Numbered from the stretch's first letter, positions 10,149-21,052 are shown. The stretch: DNA of 64,000 bases from Calothrix sp. PCC 6303 (GCF_000317435.1 NC_019751.1:3906001-3970000); one strand, 5' to 3'. Program-made: numbers and translations. Notes: generated from the letters alone by a model not told the origin.

Positions 10149-11318
10149 TTAAATCAAATCTTGAATCAACTGTTTTGCACGGTTGGTTGCAACTTGCCAA
10201 TTTAAACGGGTTTGATACTGATCAAATGACGATTGGGCAAGTTTTTGGTATGTGGTGTAATTGGTCATAATTGACTGAATATAGTTAGTATATTCAGAGA
10301 TGTCAGCATTTAAGGCAAAAGTTTTGCCGTTGATGTCATCTTGAATTAATGTGGCAATTCCTCCCACATTTGTCGCAATGCTGGGGGTACCAAAAGAATT
10401 TGCCTCCGCGAAAACATGGGGGGTACAATCTGCTTGGCTAGGAAGTACTAAAAAATGGGCTTCCCTAAATAATTGATTTAGTTTTTCTATTCCTTTAGGT
10501 TGAGATTTATCAATAAATTCTATTACTTTGACAAAATGTGGTAATGGCTGGGAAACTATTGGTTTGCATCCAACTATAGTTAGTTCGGTTGGTAAACCGC
10601 TTTCGTTGAGCAATTTGGCAATTTCTAGGGTAACTTTACCACCTTTGCGAATCCAGTCAACACCAATAAATAGTAATTTACAGGGACTAACGGGTCTAGC
10701 TTTAATAATATTATCTATTTCAGCGGCAGTGCGATCGCATTCTAAGTTCGCACCCCAAGGTACTACTTTAACTTTATCTGGGTTAATTCCATAGGTTTGG
10801 ATTGCTGACTGTGCTGCCCAATCGGATGTATATAGAATTAATTTACACCTATTTAGGGCTGCGGCTTCCATTTTATAGATATTTCTCACGTTTTCATCGC
10901 ATAGGTTATCCATGTGATGATAAAAATTGATTAAGGAAGTTAAGGTTGCATCTGTCCACAAAACTAGGGGTTGTTTAATCTGAAGGTAGGCAATAGGAAC
11001 AATGTTTTGTGGACACAAAGCAATATCGGCTTTGGAGGCTAAAATCCTTTTTTCAATTTGCTTTGCATAACTTCGAGAAATTAAAGGTTCTGCCCAACTA
11101 TAGTAATCTTTTTGTAATAAAAGTCGATAAAAGTTCCACTTACTACGAGTAATTATTTTGTGTTTTGCTACCAAGGAGCCGATATAGTTGATTGTCGTAT
11201 TTTGAGCAGCAAAATTATCCGCAATATATCTACTGGCAGTGCAAGTTCCTTGATTGTGCCTTGACCATTTTTGGGAATTTAAAACATTATGCTCAGTTAT
11301 ATAGGCAAGTTTCATCAT
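10149..11318 (-). CDS. Glycosyltransferase family 4 (GT-B)
   Basis: This is a retaining GT-B glycosyltransferase of 389 residues, probably building surface polysaccharide. The donor-binding half shows LLFIGVDWIRKGG near residue 215 and the family E-x7-E region in HVFAEANSFGTPSIATNVGG. Its ATG directly abuts the TAA of the family 2 gene upstream (no intervening base), with a second ATG one codon on, so the two are almost certainly translated together. It is the last gene of a three-gene minus-strand run. Sugar donor and acceptor cannot be told from sequence. Confidence 0.85.
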   Translation of the reverse strand: MMKLAYITEHNVLNSQKWSRHNQGTCTASRYIADNFAAQNTTINYIGSLVAKHKIITRSKWNFYRLLLQKDYYSWAEPLISRSYAKQIEKRILASKADIALCPQNIVPIAYLQIKQPLVLWTDATLTSLINFYHHMDNLCDENVRNIYKMEAAALNRCKLILYTSDWAAQSAIQTYGINPDKVKVVPWGANLECDRTAAEIDNIIKARPVSPCKLLFIGVDWIRKGGKVTLEIAKLLNESGLPTELTIVGCKPIVSQPLPHFVKVIEFIDKSQPKGIEKLNQLFREAHFLVLPSQADCTPHVFAEANSFGTPSIATNVGGIATLIQDDINGKTFALNADISEYTNYIQSIMTNYTTYQKLAQSSFDQYQTRLNWQVATNRAKQLIQDLI

Positions 11319-12308
11319 TTAAGGATATTTGACTTTGATGTAGCCGAAAAGTGTACTTGTATCTGCAATTATAGGAAATTTTTCTAAAAGGTTTTCGGCA
11401 ATTTTTTTTGGTAATAGGGAAATAGTAAATAATTTGATAAGTGCTTTATACAAAACTGGCTTAAATAAAAGTTTTACGTCATATTTTATGGCTTTGAATA
11501 TGAGGATTGATGTAGTTTTAATAGAATGCTTATCTGGAGATAATAGTAGTGCCTTATATGTAAGATATTTATAGAGATTTGCCAAGCTATATTGCTTTAA
11601 ATGTAGATATTTTTTTGCCTTTTCATAGCTGTATGCTCGTTCAATTACTTGGAGATTAGATTTTTCCAAGCCAATGATATTTGATGACATAGAAGAACTC
11701 GTTACTCGATACATAATTTGGACTTTGGAGATACAAACAAATTCATATTTGCTAGCCAATCTAATCCATAAATCTGTATCTTGGGCATTTGTCAGCAGTC
11801 CATCAAATCCACCAAATTTGTGGAAGATAGATGATCTGATCATGACATTAGAACCACTTCCAATAAAGTCATCTAAAAGTAACTGAGAAAATACATCACC
11901 TTGGTATTGAACATGACTACATTTATATAGAAATTTATCATTTTCATCAATCGCGTTAGTCCAACTATAAGCAACTGCTGCTTGGGATTTTTCTCGTAAT
12001 GCATAATATTGAGATACTAACTTATCTGGTGTCCACAAATCATCTGCATCTAAAAAAGTAATAAATTCACCTGTTGCATATTTTGCACCGATATTTCGAT
12101 TCACTGCCACATTTGCTTGAGGATGAGTATACACTTGTATTCGAGGATCTGAGATTTGGGAAACAACTTCTAATGTTGCATCATTGGAACTGGAATTAAT
12201 AATTATCAGTTCAAAATCAGTAAAAGTTTGATTCAAAACACTATCAATAGATGCTTTTATTGTTTTTGCACCATTAAACACTGGGATGATTACTGAGATA
12301 GCAGCCAT
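11319..12308 (-). CDS. Glycosyltransferase family 2 (GT-A)
   Basis: This is an inverting GT-A glycosyltransferase of 329 residues. The opening ISVIIPVFNGAKTIKASIDS and the metal-binding region FLDADDLW near residue 90 are typical of family 2. The C-terminal ~110 residues are Lys-rich and helical and lack clear transmembrane segments. It lies between two GT-B genes on the same strand and is directly joined to the downstream one, so it is probably part of the same polysaccharide operon. Confidence 0.87.
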   Translation of the reverse strand: MAAISVIIPVFNGAKTIKASIDSVLNQTFTDFELIIINSSSNDATLEVVSQISDPRIQVYTHPQANVAVNRNIGAKYATGEFITFLDADDLWTPDKLVSQYYALREKSQAAVAYSWTNAIDENDKFLYKCSHVQYQGDVFSQLLLDDFIGSGSNVMIRSSIFHKFGGFDGLLTNAQDTDLWIRLASKYEFVCISKVQIMYRVTSSSMSSNIIGLEKSNLQVIERAYSYEKAKKYLHLKQYSLANLYKYLTYKALLLSPDKHSIKTTSILIFKAIKYDVKLLFKPVLYKALIKLFTISLLPKKIAENLLEKFPIIADTSTLFGYIKVKYP

Positions 12309-12430
12309 AAAATAGTATTGATATTGATTGTATTTTTCTCTATTGATTTACTAATATTGTAAGATTGATTAATTCATACTTGCCTCAGTATAATTTCATA
12401 ATTTCATGTTTAATTCAATAGAAAATTGTA

Positions 12431-13477
12431 CTATTTTTGATTTAAAATCTGTTGATAAAATTCCAAAGTTTGATTTGCTAATATCCGCCAATCCAAATTA
12501 TCTATTGGTGTATTTTCACAACGTTTAGTATCAACAAACCAATCTAAGCCACTTTGAAGATTAATAGTATTAAATTCACCAAAGTACATCTTAACCCAGT
12601 CTTTTCCGACTTGGTTTTGAAGTTCGGGAATTGAACCCAAAGCTGGTACTAAAATTGGACGGTTAAAGGATAATGAAAGTAATGCACTACCAGAATTTAA
12701 AATTTCTTGAAATGGTAAAACAACTAAATCTGCACTTTGAAAATATAATTGTACCTGCTCATCCGGAATATATTCGAGAAATAATTTAACTTGTGAGTCA
12801 TTATTTGTAGCTGTAATAATTTCATCCTTGAGGGAATCGCGTTCAATTTTACCTGCAATTACTAATGTCCAATCAGGTGGTGCTAATTCACGGAAAGTCT
12901 GAATCAAGTGAGGAACATTTTTATAAACATCTATATATCCAAAGAACAGTAACACTTTTTGTTTTTCTGTGATTCCTAAAGTGTCTCGTGCTTGTTGAGG
13001 TGTAATTTTATTTGGATAAACATCACGATAATGTCCATGGCGAACTATTGTATGGGGAATTTTTTGCAAATGTGGTAAATTTTTTTCAATAGATTGATTG
13101 CTATACTCACTTAAGCTGATATAACCATCGAGGCGGTGTAAAAATTGTTTTTGAAACCAATTTCCTAATTGTGGATGAATGATTGAATGGGGGTTTTCAT
13201 CGTGAATTGTCCAAACAACTTTAGTTCCTTTTTTTCTGAGTAAATCTATGAGGATTAACATCATAATTGCCCTTAAGAAAGCTTGGATTAAATTTGGGTG
13301 ACGAATAATAGTTTCCACAACCCAATGAAGGTGAAGAATATCGTAGTCACCACGTAAGCTATCTTTGGCAGAAAATTCTGCGACAGTCACCTTGGGAGAT
13401 TTTATATTATTATACAAAAGCCAGTTATATGGATTTTTGTATTTGGTTTTAAATGCTGGATAAGCAGTAATTTTCAT
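12431..13477 (-). CDS. Glycosyltransferase family 1/4 (GT-B)
   Basis: This GT-B glycosyltransferase has 348 residues. The N-terminal half has KVVWTIHDENPHS, with a His-rich loop typical of the acceptor domain. The donor domain has VLLFFGYIDVYKNVPHLI followed by LNSGSALLSLSFNRPILVP. It is the first gene of the three-glycosyltransferase run, with 122 bases before the next gene. Substrate is unknown; a role in exopolysaccharide or glycolipid assembly is inferred from context. Confidence 0.82.
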   Translation of the reverse strand: MKITAYPAFKTKYKNPYNWLLYNNIKSPKVTVAEFSAKDSLRGDYDILHLHWVVETIIRHPNLIQAFLRAIMMLILIDLLRKKGTKVVWTIHDENPHSIIHPQLGNWFQKQFLHRLDGYISLSEYSNQSIEKNLPHLQKIPHTIVRHGHYRDVYPNKITPQQARDTLGITEKQKVLLFFGYIDVYKNVPHLIQTFRELAPPDWTLVIAGKIERDSLKDEIITATNNDSQVKLFLEYIPDEQVQLYFQSADLVVLPFQEILNSGSALLSLSFNRPILVPALGSIPELQNQVGKDWVKMYFGEFNTINLQSGLDWFVDTKRCENTPIDNLDWRILANQTLEFYQQILNQK

Positions 13478-14308
13478 AATTTAATTTCCGAGAAAAAGTA
13501 ATTTTAAAAAAAGTTAAACCTGTTGTAGTCAATGACAGCTAAATGTATCATTTATAGTGATTTTAATAGATGTGAAATAAATGTATCTTGCTACCACTAC
13601 GTTGTCTTAACTACAATTTTCAAAACCTGCCTACTTACTTCAGTATGTTGGATATAACTGATAACCCCTACATTTGCAGAGTTACAGCAGATTTTAACTT
13701 GGTGAAGGATAAAAACACACCACCTTTAGCAAGGGAAGGGTTGGGGTATACCACTTGCAAAATACTGCAAGACACTAAACCCCAGCACAAGATATGCTAC
13801 TTAATAGAAGCATAAAATTGGAATTTAATTGCTGAAGCATTCCTCTTCAAGAGATTTTTTATATACAGGACTTTTCGTGTTGAAAAGTACAATTTTTTGT
13901 AGATTTTCCTTTACCCTACCCCATCAAAAGGGGAGACAGATATAGCGCTTCTCAGTCTGGTGAGGTACAAATTAAAATCTATATGCTTTTAGGTATCAGC
14001 TTTAGATAACAATTGCTGTACTTCATCTGCTTGGGAAACGCTATATAATCTTAAATTAGCAATTGATTTGGTTTTTAAAAACTTGATAGATGAAAAAATG
14101 GGTATAAATCATGCCCTACCATGATTTATACTCACGATTTACGATTTTGTCTATCGTATTTACATCAGTTTCGTTGGAAATTAGGGAATAACGTAAGTTA
14201 TAATACTTAGATTATTCAGTGTAATCAAATACTGAATTTAGCTGTAGTACAGAGACACCATAGAGGATTTGGGATCATAGATTAATAATCGCTTTCTACC
14301 TTCATCTA
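13478..14308. other. Spacer with a MITE-like element
   Basis: The spacer between the glycosyltransferase run and the 3' end of clpB holds one copy of a terminal-inverted-repeat element (13939-14051, listed separately). A 75-codon open frame at 13588-13815 has no good ribosome-binding site and a composition unlike a protein, so I do not call it. Confidence 0.6.
13939..14051 (+). repeat. MITE-like element with long terminal inverted repeats, copy 1
   Basis: The element is about 113 bp. Its ends are imperfect inverted repeats of roughly 33 bp. Read inward, the right end begins AGATTATATAGCGTTTC and both arms run to GTACA. The same sequence, inverted, occurs at 32336-32450, and a copy interrupted by other repeats occurs at 50044-50345. 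It encodes nothing. Confidence 0.75.
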
Positions 14309-16978
14309 CTAAATTTCAGACGATGACTCTAAGAGTGGAACCAAAGTTTTCACTGCATTGGTTTTAGTTGGTATTTTCTTTTGGAAAGATAAACCCTGAT
14401 CGTTTTTATCAATCAAGATGGTGTCACCAGCAATAAAAGCGTTTTCCAGAATCTTAGTGGCGATCGCATTTTCAACTTGACGCTGAATAGCTCGTTTAAT
14501 TGGTCTGGCTCCATATACTGGATCATACCCGACTTCCACCAGGTGATCGCAGGCTGCTGGAGATATTTCCAGGTTGATTTTTTGTTCCCCCAGGAGTTTT
14601 TCCACTCGTTTGAGTTGAATTTTGACGATTTCTCCCATTTCACTTCGATTGAGGGGATGGAAAATAATCAAATCATCAACCCGATTTAGGAACTCTGGAC
14701 GAAAGTGCGATCGCAATGCATCCATTACCCTAGTTCTCATTTTCTCATATTGGCTCTCATCGCTGGAAACATCCAGGATATGTTCGCTACCAATATTACT
14801 TGTCATGACGATGACGGTGTTCTGAAAGTCTACTGTACGTCCTTGGGAGTCAGTAATTCTCCCGTCATCTAAAACTTGTAAGAGAATATTAAATACATCT
14901 GGGTGTGCCTTCTCAACTTCATCTAAAAGTACTACTGAATAAGGTCTGCGGCGAACAGTCTCAGAAAGCTGTCCCCCTTCCTCGTATCCCACATAACCAG
15001 GAGGCGCACCAACTAACCGAGATACTGAGTGTTTCTCCATATACTCAGACATATCTAAACGAATCAAGGCATCTTCGGCATCAAACAAAAACTGTGCTAA
15101 AGCCCGCGCTAACTCTGTTTTCCCTACCCCAGTTGGTCCCATAAACATGAAGGAACCGATGGGACGGTTGGGATCTTTCATTCCGGCACGAGCGCGGCGA
15201 ATGGCGGCTGATACGGCTTCTAGGGCTTCCTGCTGTCCAATTACCCGTTGATGGAGGTGGCTTTCTAGTTGCAGTAATTTTTGTCTTTCCGATTCTAGGA
15301 GCCGATTTACGGGGATTCCCGTCCATTTTGCCACGATTTCGGCAATATCGGCTTCGGTGACTTGTTCCCGTAGCAGGTTGGCAGATGTCGCTTGTAATTC
15401 AATTAACTGGGCTTCTTTAACTTCCCGCTCCCGTTGTACTCCTTCTAGTTTCCCATACTTCAACTGTGCGGCTTTATTTAAATCATAGGCACGTTCAGCC
15501 TGTTCGATTTGCACCCGTAGCTTTTCTTCTTCCTGCTTCAGTGCGCTGATTGCTTCCAAAAGTAGTTTTTCACCTTGCCATTGCCCATTTAATTCTTGCT
15601 GTTTGAAGGTTAAAGTGGCAATTTCGACTTGAATTTGGTCTAATTTATCTTTAATTTGGGGTGCAGTTTTCTCTTCCCTCGACAAAGAGAGTTTTTCCAT
15701 CTCTAGCTGCATCAAGCGTCTATCGAGGGTTTCCAACTCCGCTGGTTTGGAGGTGATTTCCATTTTCAATTGTGCCGCAGCCTCATCAACTAAGTCGATT
15801 GCTTTATCAGGGAGAAATCTATCGGCAATGTACCGTGCTGAAAGTGTCGCGGCTGCTACCAAGGCTGAATCTGAGATTTTGACGTTGTGGTGAACTTCAT
15901 ACCGTTCCTTCAAACCCCGTAAAATTGAGATGGTATTTTCGACGGTGGGTTGATCCACAAATACCTGTTGGAAACGTCTTTCTAAAGCTGCATCCTTCTC
16001 AATATGTTTGCGATATTCATCCAAAGTAGTTGCCCCAATACAGCGGAGTTCACCCCTAGCTAACATGGGTTTGAGGAGGTTTCCCGCATCCATAGAACCT
16101 TGCTGTCCAGAACCTGCACCTACAACTGTGTGCAACTCATCAATAAACAGAACAATTTGCCCGCTTGATTCCGTAACTTCACGGAGAACCGCTTTGAGAC
16201 GGTCTTCAAACTCACCTCGATATTTTGCCCCAGCAATCAAACTCCCCATATCCAGGGAAATTAATTGACGATTTTTGAGAGATTCTGGGACATCACCATT
16301 GATAATACGTTGTGCCAGGGCTTCCGCGATCGCTGTTTTGCCCACACCCGGTTCCCCAATCAAAACTGGGTTATTTTTACTTCTTCGAGATAGCACCTGA
16401 ATCAAGCGACGAATTTCATCATCCCTACCAATTACCGGGTCGAGTTTCCCAGCTTTAGCCGATTCTGTCAAATCTGTGCCAAATTTCTGCAAAGCTTCGT
16501 AGCGAGATTCCGGATTTTGATCTGTCACTTTCTGACTACCCCGCACCGCTTTAATTGTCGCCTCTAACTTGGAGGTTTCCAAATTCATCGCTTTGCAAAT
16601 TTTCCGTCCGATGCGATCATCTTCCACAAAGCCTAAAAGTATATGTTCGACAGAAATATACCCATCATTCATCCGTACTCTAGCTTCCTCAGCCTTGTCA
16701 AGCATCGTGTCTAAAGTCCGACTAAGGTATAGCTGCTCTGATTTTCCCACCTTTGGCTGGCGGCTCGCAAACTCTTCTAGCTGTTGTTGAAGTTTGTTCG
16801 CATCGACACCAGCACGGGTAATTAGTTTGGTAGCTAAACCGTTATCTTGTTGTAAGGTAGCAAGTAATAAATGTTCTACATCTAACTGTTGTTGTTGGTA
16901 AGCGCGGACAATATCTTGAGATTTAACAACTGCTTCCCAAGCTTTATCAGTAAATTTATCTGGATCTGTAGGCTGCAT
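14309..16978 (-). CDS. clpB: ATP-dependent disaggregase ClpB (ClpB2-like)
   Basis: This Hsp100 hexameric disaggregase rescues aggregated proteins together with DnaK. Residues 1-150 are the Clp N-domain repeats. AAA1 carries Walker A GEPGVGKT at 208-215. A coiled-coil M-domain rich in Glu, Gln and Lys spans ~400-530. AAA2 carries GPTGVGKT at about 614-621 and the pore loop GYVGYEEGG. At 889 residues it is slightly longer than most ClpB. The N-terminal sequence [18 protein letters not shown] suggests the cyanobacterial ClpB2 branch rather than heat-induced ClpB1, but that is from memory of the families. It is monocistronic. Confidence 0.95.
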   Translation of the reverse strand: MQPTDPDKFTDKAWEAVVKSQDIVRAYQQQQLDVEHLLLATLQQDNGLATKLITRAGVDANKLQQQLEEFASRQPKVGKSEQLYLSRTLDTMLDKAEEARVRMNDGYISVEHILLGFVEDDRIGRKICKAMNLETSKLEATIKAVRGSQKVTDQNPESRYEALQKFGTDLTESAKAGKLDPVIGRDDEIRRLIQVLSRRSKNNPVLIGEPGVGKTAIAEALAQRIINGDVPESLKNRQLISLDMGSLIAGAKYRGEFEDRLKAVLREVTESSGQIVLFIDELHTVVGAGSGQQGSMDAGNLLKPMLARGELRCIGATTLDEYRKHIEKDAALERRFQQVFVDQPTVENTISILRGLKERYEVHHNVKISDSALVAAATLSARYIADRFLPDKAIDLVDEAAAQLKMEITSKPAELETLDRRLMQLEMEKLSLSREEKTAPQIKDKLDQIQVEIATLTFKQQELNGQWQGEKLLLEAISALKQEEEKLRVQIEQAERAYDLNKAAQLKYGKLEGVQREREVKEAQLIELQATSANLLREQVTEADIAEIVAKWTGIPVNRLLESERQKLLQLESHLHQRVIGQQEALEAVSAAIRRARAGMKDPNRPIGSFMFMGPTGVGKTELARALAQFLFDAEDALIRLDMSEYMEKHSVSRLVGAPPGYVGYEEGGQLSETVRRRPYSVVLLDEVEKAHPDVFNILLQVLDDGRITDSQGRTVDFQNTVIVMTSNIGSEHILDVSSDESQYEKMRTRVMDALRSHFRPEFLNRVDDLIIFHPLNRSEMGEIVKIQLKRVEKLLGEQKINLEISPAACDHLVEVGYDPVYGARPIKRAIQRQVENAIATKILENAFIAGDTILIDKNDQGLSFQKKIPTKTNAVKTLVPLLESSSEI

Positions 16979-17278
16979 TTTCTGAACTTTAGGATTTTAG
17001 AATAGGGGAGACGAAGCAAATTAGGATTCAGGACGGTTTCATTATGAACTATGTACATCATGTTTTCTACCGCCCCACCCTGATAGCATTTTTGGCGATT
17101 GCGACACATCGCTAGATAATAGGTCGAAGGATTAAAAAAACAAACGCGACTATATAATCTCTACAGTGCTTTAGGTATTATAAATGGACTTAATTTCCAT
17201 CACATCTACTGGATGTATGATAGATGTGTGAAAATTTGATTAACTCAAACCACTAACTTCCATCTAGTGGACTTTATT

Positions 17279-18307
17279 TCACGGAATCATCCCTACTTTG
17301 ATGACTTTGCGATCGCGCATCTCACAGAATACCTGTTCTAGGTCTTTCAACTCTCTTTTACCACTTATTAATAATTCTAAAGGAATTCGCCCACTACTAA
17401 TTAAAGCTAGGGCATCCCTAACATAATGGGGAGTGTTGTGGAAAACTCCCTTCAAAGTCAGTTCACTGTAGTGTAGTTGTTCGGTATTGACATTGATTGT
17501 TGTATCACGGGGACAACCGCCAAATAGATTTACAGTAGCACCCGGACGCGCACATGCGATCGCGCTTTCCCACACACTGGGTACTCCCGTAGCTTCAATC
17601 ACTATATCTGCCCCCATGCCATCTGTAAATTCTTTGGTAATTTCAGCCATTTCTGGGTTGTGATGATAGTTAAAAACCCTGGTAGCACCAAGCTTTTTCC
17701 CAATTTCCAACCTCTCATCACTACCACCAAACAGTGTCACCTCCGCTGCCCAATCATGTGCCAATTTCGCCACAAACATCAACCCAATTGCCCCATCTCC
17801 CAACACCACCACCCGATCACCATGTTTAATATGAGAACGGGCAACCCCATGTAACACACAGGCTAAAGGTTCAGTCATTGCCGCTAACTCGTAGGGCAAT
17901 TCCTCTGCTATTCGTAACAAATTATGCTGAACGATGGCAGCAGGTATCCTCAAAAATTGGGCAAATGTCCCATTATTCCAAGTTAAGTTGGGACATAAAG
18001 AATATTCTTGATGTTGACAATAGAAGCATTTCATGCAGGGAGCAGAATTATTGGCTACCACCCTATCCCCAACTTTCCAACCAATTACCCCTGCACCCAC
18101 TGCCACTATTTCCCCAGCAGCTTCATGTCCAAACAAAGTAGGTGGTTTTAACATTTTCGCATGACCACCACGCCGCCACACTTTCAAATCGGTACCGCAA
18201 GTAGTTGCAACCCCAACTTGAATTACAACTTCACCCGGTGCAGGTGTCGGTTCGGCAACATTTTCCAGCCGTAAATCTTCTTGACCGTAGAGTAAGGCTG
18301 CCAGCAA
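17279..18307 (-). CDS. Zinc-dependent medium-chain alcohol/polyol dehydrogenase
   Basis: This is a 342-residue medium-chain dehydrogenase/reductase. Catalytic-zinc ligands are expected from TTCGTDLKVW (Cys) and GHEAAGE (His-Glu). The structural zinc site is the four-Cys cluster CMKCFYCQHQEYSLC. The nucleotide-binding motif is GDGAIGLMFVA. Closest by motif are threonine, sorbitol and similar polyol dehydrogenases, but the substrate cannot be told. It is alone on its strand. The hairpin CCACTA/TAGTGG at 17250-17270 just past its stop could act as a weak terminator. Confidence 0.85.
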   Translation of the reverse strand: MLAALLYGQEDLRLENVAEPTPAPGEVVIQVGVATTCGTDLKVWRRGGHAKMLKPPTLFGHEAAGEIVAVGAGVIGWKVGDRVVANNSAPCMKCFYCQHQEYSLCPNLTWNNGTFAQFLRIPAAIVQHNLLRIAEELPYELAAMTEPLACVLHGVARSHIKHGDRVVVLGDGAIGLMFVAKLAHDWAAEVTLFGGSDERLEIGKKLGATRVFNYHHNPEMAEITKEFTDGMGADIVIEATGVPSVWESAIACARPGATVNLFGGCPRDTTINVNTEQLHYSELTLKGVFHNTPHYVRDALALISSGRIPLELLISGKRELKDLEQVFCEMRDRKVIKVGMIP

Positions 18308-18676
18308 AGGATCTAACCTCCAGTTTTGTGATGTATTAAGTAGATTGCTAAGGGTATAAGGTACTTTAGGACTGAAAGTTGTGTAGATACATAAATTAGC
18401 CCCACAAGATTCTATCAGGTGGAGCTATAAATTTATAAAACAGTTTGACATGCTTCCACGTCCTCAAGTCCAAGGATTTCTTAACACTAGCCTCGGCACC
18501 TCAAGTTGTTTGACTTCAAATTCAGTGTTTTCCAACCTCAAAACAGAATCGCTCATCAACAAATGCTGGCTGAAGGAAACTGACTACAGGACAAAAAACC
18601 TATCTGATATCAAACAGCGAACTGACAAAAGCCATTCTGGCATCCAACACACAGCGCAAGCTATCGCACTTTCCCA
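18308..18676. other. Spacer with no convincing gene
   Basis: An open frame of 80 codons at 18450-18692 crosses this spacer on the plus strand and runs into the 3' end of the globin gene. It has no good ribosome-binding site and no recognisable motif, so it is not called. The spacer should contain the dehydrogenase promoter. Confidence 0.5.
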
Positions 18677-19186
18677 TCAAAGCTTTAAATAACGGGATGT
18701 ATCTGCTTCATTAGCTGTGGTTAATCGCTCGATTAACTCTCGATCTTCCTGTTGATAAATTGCATTTTCTGCTTGAATAAATATATTTGCTAAAGCTTCA
18801 TAGGCTTCAGCCCATGCTGCAATTACTTCATCAGTTCCATTATCCTGTAAAACATCTCTCATTGCCTGCAACAGCTTTTCCCCAATTAATGGATACTGTT
18901 CGGGTAGTATGCGAGCTTCTACATGACGATGGGCGATTTTTCCTACTGCCGTAGCCAACTGATCTAACCGGTCAATGTGAGTCGCGTAAGCATAAACAGA
19001 TGCAGCTAACTTGCCTGCTTGCCCACCACCATCTAAGTGCTGCATCCAAGTATTTTCAAAGCTGCGTTTATAGTCAGGTCGCTCTTCAAAGGTAATTTGA
19101 TACATTCGCAGGGTAATCTCTTCACCTTTTTCTTTGATAATTGGTGCAGTTGCCTTGACAATTTCAATCGTTTTTTGACTAACCAT
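18677..19186 (-). CDS. Single-domain globin of the flavohaemoglobin type
   Basis: This 169-residue haem protein lacks the flavin reductase domain of full flavohaemoglobins. Aligning by eye with Vitreoscilla haemoglobin gives the B10 tyrosine as Y29 (RMYQITFEERPDY), the E7 glutamine as Q56 (GGGQAGKLA) and the proximal F8 histidine as H88 (GKIAHRHVEARI). Tyr-B10 and Gln-E7 suit oxygen binding or NO dioxygenation, provided an external reductase exists. A small zinc-ribbon gene lies upstream on the same strand, 109 bases away, perhaps in one transcript. Confidence 0.87.
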   Translation of the reverse strand: MVSQKTIEIVKATAPIIKEKGEEITLRMYQITFEERPDYKRSFENTWMQHLDGGGQAGKLAASVYAYATHIDRLDQLATAVGKIAHRHVEARILPEQYPLIGEKLLQAMRDVLQDNGTDEVIAAWAEAYEALANIFIQAENAIYQQEDRELIERLTTANEADTSRYLKL

Positions 19187-19295
19187 TTGTGACGCTCACT
19201 TCATCCCTAAAGTTAGCAATGCTCAAGCTTTAATCGACCATTTCGCGGTGCTTCCCCGCTCATGTCCAGAGCAAGACTGTTACTAATTCAAGCTT

Positions 19296-19490
19296 TTACC
19301 CTACTTGGGTCTTAATTACCGACTTTCCTCTGACCTCAACACCAGATGTGGATGTGCGGTTAACAGTCAGTAGCGAAACCTCTTGTCGGCATGATTGACA
19401 AAACCAGTAGATTTCGCCGTTACGGACGTGACGCAGAAGAAAAGAACTGCCGCAGCAGGGACAATTGCTGGCTCTCATACTCATAATCAT
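19296..19490 (-). CDS. Small zinc-ribbon protein
   Basis: This 64-residue protein has two CxxC pairs (CPCC near residue 10-13 and CQSC near 31-34) around RHVRNGEIYWFC, forming a zinc ribbon of a type I associate with small conserved cyanobacterial proteins. The C-terminal half is polar and probably unstructured. ATG at 19490 is preceded by AGGATGAC, a usable ribosome-binding site; in-frame ATGs two and four codons on are alternatives. It lies just upstream of the globin gene. Function is unknown; nucleic-acid or protein binding is a guess. Confidence 0.7.
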   Translation of the reverse strand: MIMSMRASNCPCCGSSFLLRHVRNGEIYWFCQSCRQEVSLLTVNRTSTSGVEVRGKSVIKTQVG

Positions 19491-20200
19491 GTCATCCTAA
19501 ACTATGTGGTTAATTTCAAACTTGCTAAAAAGCGACTTTAAATTGTGATATTGGTAGAGTAGACATACCAAAACTTTGGGTAATTATGTTTTTGAAAAAA
19601 ATATCAAAAACTGTCTCCAATCGATTTATCATTTGAATTAATATTAAACTTGCCCTCTCCATGTTTAGTATCAACTGGAAGCTTGAATTTAGTAGCTTGA
19701 GAAACAATCTCATGGTACGGTTATCCAGACAGAGCATTTGTACCTACAATTTGAAGTCTACATCAATTTGCTTGACTTACAGATGGCAATGAATTTCGGT
19801 AAACCGTACTTGACACAACGCAAAGCAACGAAATGCTTAGGGTTTGATTTAGGTAAGTAGGGGTTAACTCAACAAGTACATGGCGAAATAAAGGTTTTTA
19901 GCAACCATACTAAATAGCTTAACTTCACAAATGAGGAGTTACATCTATCTAGGGGATCATAGAATCTCAACGCTTTACTCAGAACAAAGAGAAGAAAATA
20001 GATTCTCTTGAAATTTAAACCTACATTTTTGATATCCTGATTAAAGCAACTGAAATTGCCAAATTGAGGGTAAAGTCTAACTTTCCTACCATCTGTAATA
20101 AATATTCAGAAATATATATAAAAAAATATATACTTTTGTGTCTACAGAAGAAAATAGTCCGATATTTAGATGTTACCCATATTTATAAAATGAGAATTTA
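19491..20200. other. Gene-free spacer between divergent genes
   Basis: About 700 bases separate the zinc-ribbon gene from divergently transcribed xth. A minus-strand open frame at 19525-19737 has no ribosome-binding site and unremarkable composition. I see no tRNA, repeat or riboswitch; promoters for both flanking genes must lie here. Confidence 0.55.
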
Positions 20201-20986
20201 ATGAGAATTGCGACTTGGAATGTCAACTCAGTTCGGACTCGTCTTGAACATGTAGTTAATTGGTTGAATCAAAACCCTGTGGACGTACTGTGCTTACAGG
20301 AAACCAAAGTAGTAGATGGAGACTTCCCGCGATCGCACTTTGAGACAATTGGCTATCACGTCTACATTACTGGTCAAAAATCCTACAACGGAGTGGCATT
20401 GCTGAGTCGTCAACCGCTAACAGATGTGACTACAGGATTTACTAGCATTCTATCAGAAATATCACCAATATGGGATGAACAAAAACGGGTAATCACAGGT
20501 ATCATTAACGATGTCAGAATTGTGAATTTATACGTTCCCAATGGTTCGGAAGTTGATAGCGAAAAATATACCTATAAATTAGGTTGGTTGGAAATATTAC
20601 AGCAATATCTCAAGAAACTTCTTCTGACTTCCCCTAATATTTGTATGTGTGGTGACTTTAATATTGCCTTAGAAGATCGAGATATTCATGAGAACGTCAG
20701 TAAAATCGATCAACACATCATGGCATCACCAAAAGAGAGGGAAGCCTTAAAAAACATCCTAGAATTAGGTTTTAGTGATGCTTTTCGCCAATTCAACCAA
20801 GAAAGCGGAAACTACAGTTGGTGGGACTACCGGACAATGGCATTTAATCGGAACCGGGGTTGGCGCATCGACCATCATTATCTCACGCCTCAGTTACGCG
20901 ATCGCGCTACCAGTTGCATCATTGATGTAGCACCAAGAAAGCTTGAGAAACCCAGTGATCACACACCTGTAATCGTGGAATTTTAG
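20201..20986 (+). CDS. xth: Exodeoxyribonuclease III / AP endonuclease
   Basis: This is an Mg-dependent AP endonuclease and 3' exonuclease of base-excision repair, 261 residues. Family motifs are complete: MRIATWNVNSVR at the N-terminus, LCLQETK with the metal-binding Glu, CGDFNIA in the centre, WWDYR, GWRIDHHY, and the catalytic Asp-His in SDHTPVI near the C-terminus. The gene is monocistronic. Confidence 0.95.
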   Translation: MRIATWNVNSVRTRLEHVVNWLNQNPVDVLCLQETKVVDGDFPRSHFETIGYHVYITGQKSYNGVALLSRQPLTDVTTGFTSILSEISPIWDEQKRVITGIINDVRIVNLYVPNGSEVDSEKYTYKLGWLEILQQYLKKLLLTSPNICMCGDFNIALEDRDIHENVSKIDQHIMASPKEREALKNILELGFSDAFRQFNQESGNYSWWDYRTMAFNRNRGWRIDHHYLTPQLRDRATSCIIDVAPRKLEKPSDHTPVIVEF

Positions 20987-20995
20987 GCAAAAATA

Positions 20996-21023
20996 CAAAA
21001 AGAGACGGGATATATCTCGTCTC
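20996..21023 (-). terminator. Rho-independent terminator of the secreted-protein gene
   Basis: GAGACG and CGTCTC enclose a self-complementary GATATATC core. On the minus strand the hairpin is followed by a run of T. It lies 30 bases past the stop codon of the 21053-21547 gene and may also stop xth transcripts from the other side. Confidence 0.75.
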
Positions 21024-21052
21024 CACATCCAGTAAACCGAAATCTGCTGTAT

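Noticed and set aside
13588-13815. 75-codon plus-strand open frame
   Set aside because: No ribosome-binding site, odd composition, and it lies in a repeat-bearing spacer.
18450-18692. 80-codon plus-strand open frame running into the globin gene
   Set aside because: No start signal and no recognisable features; overlaps the 3' end of a firmly identified gene.
19525-19737. 70-codon minus-strand open frame
   Set aside because: No ribosome-binding site or family resemblance; lies in a gene-free promoter region.
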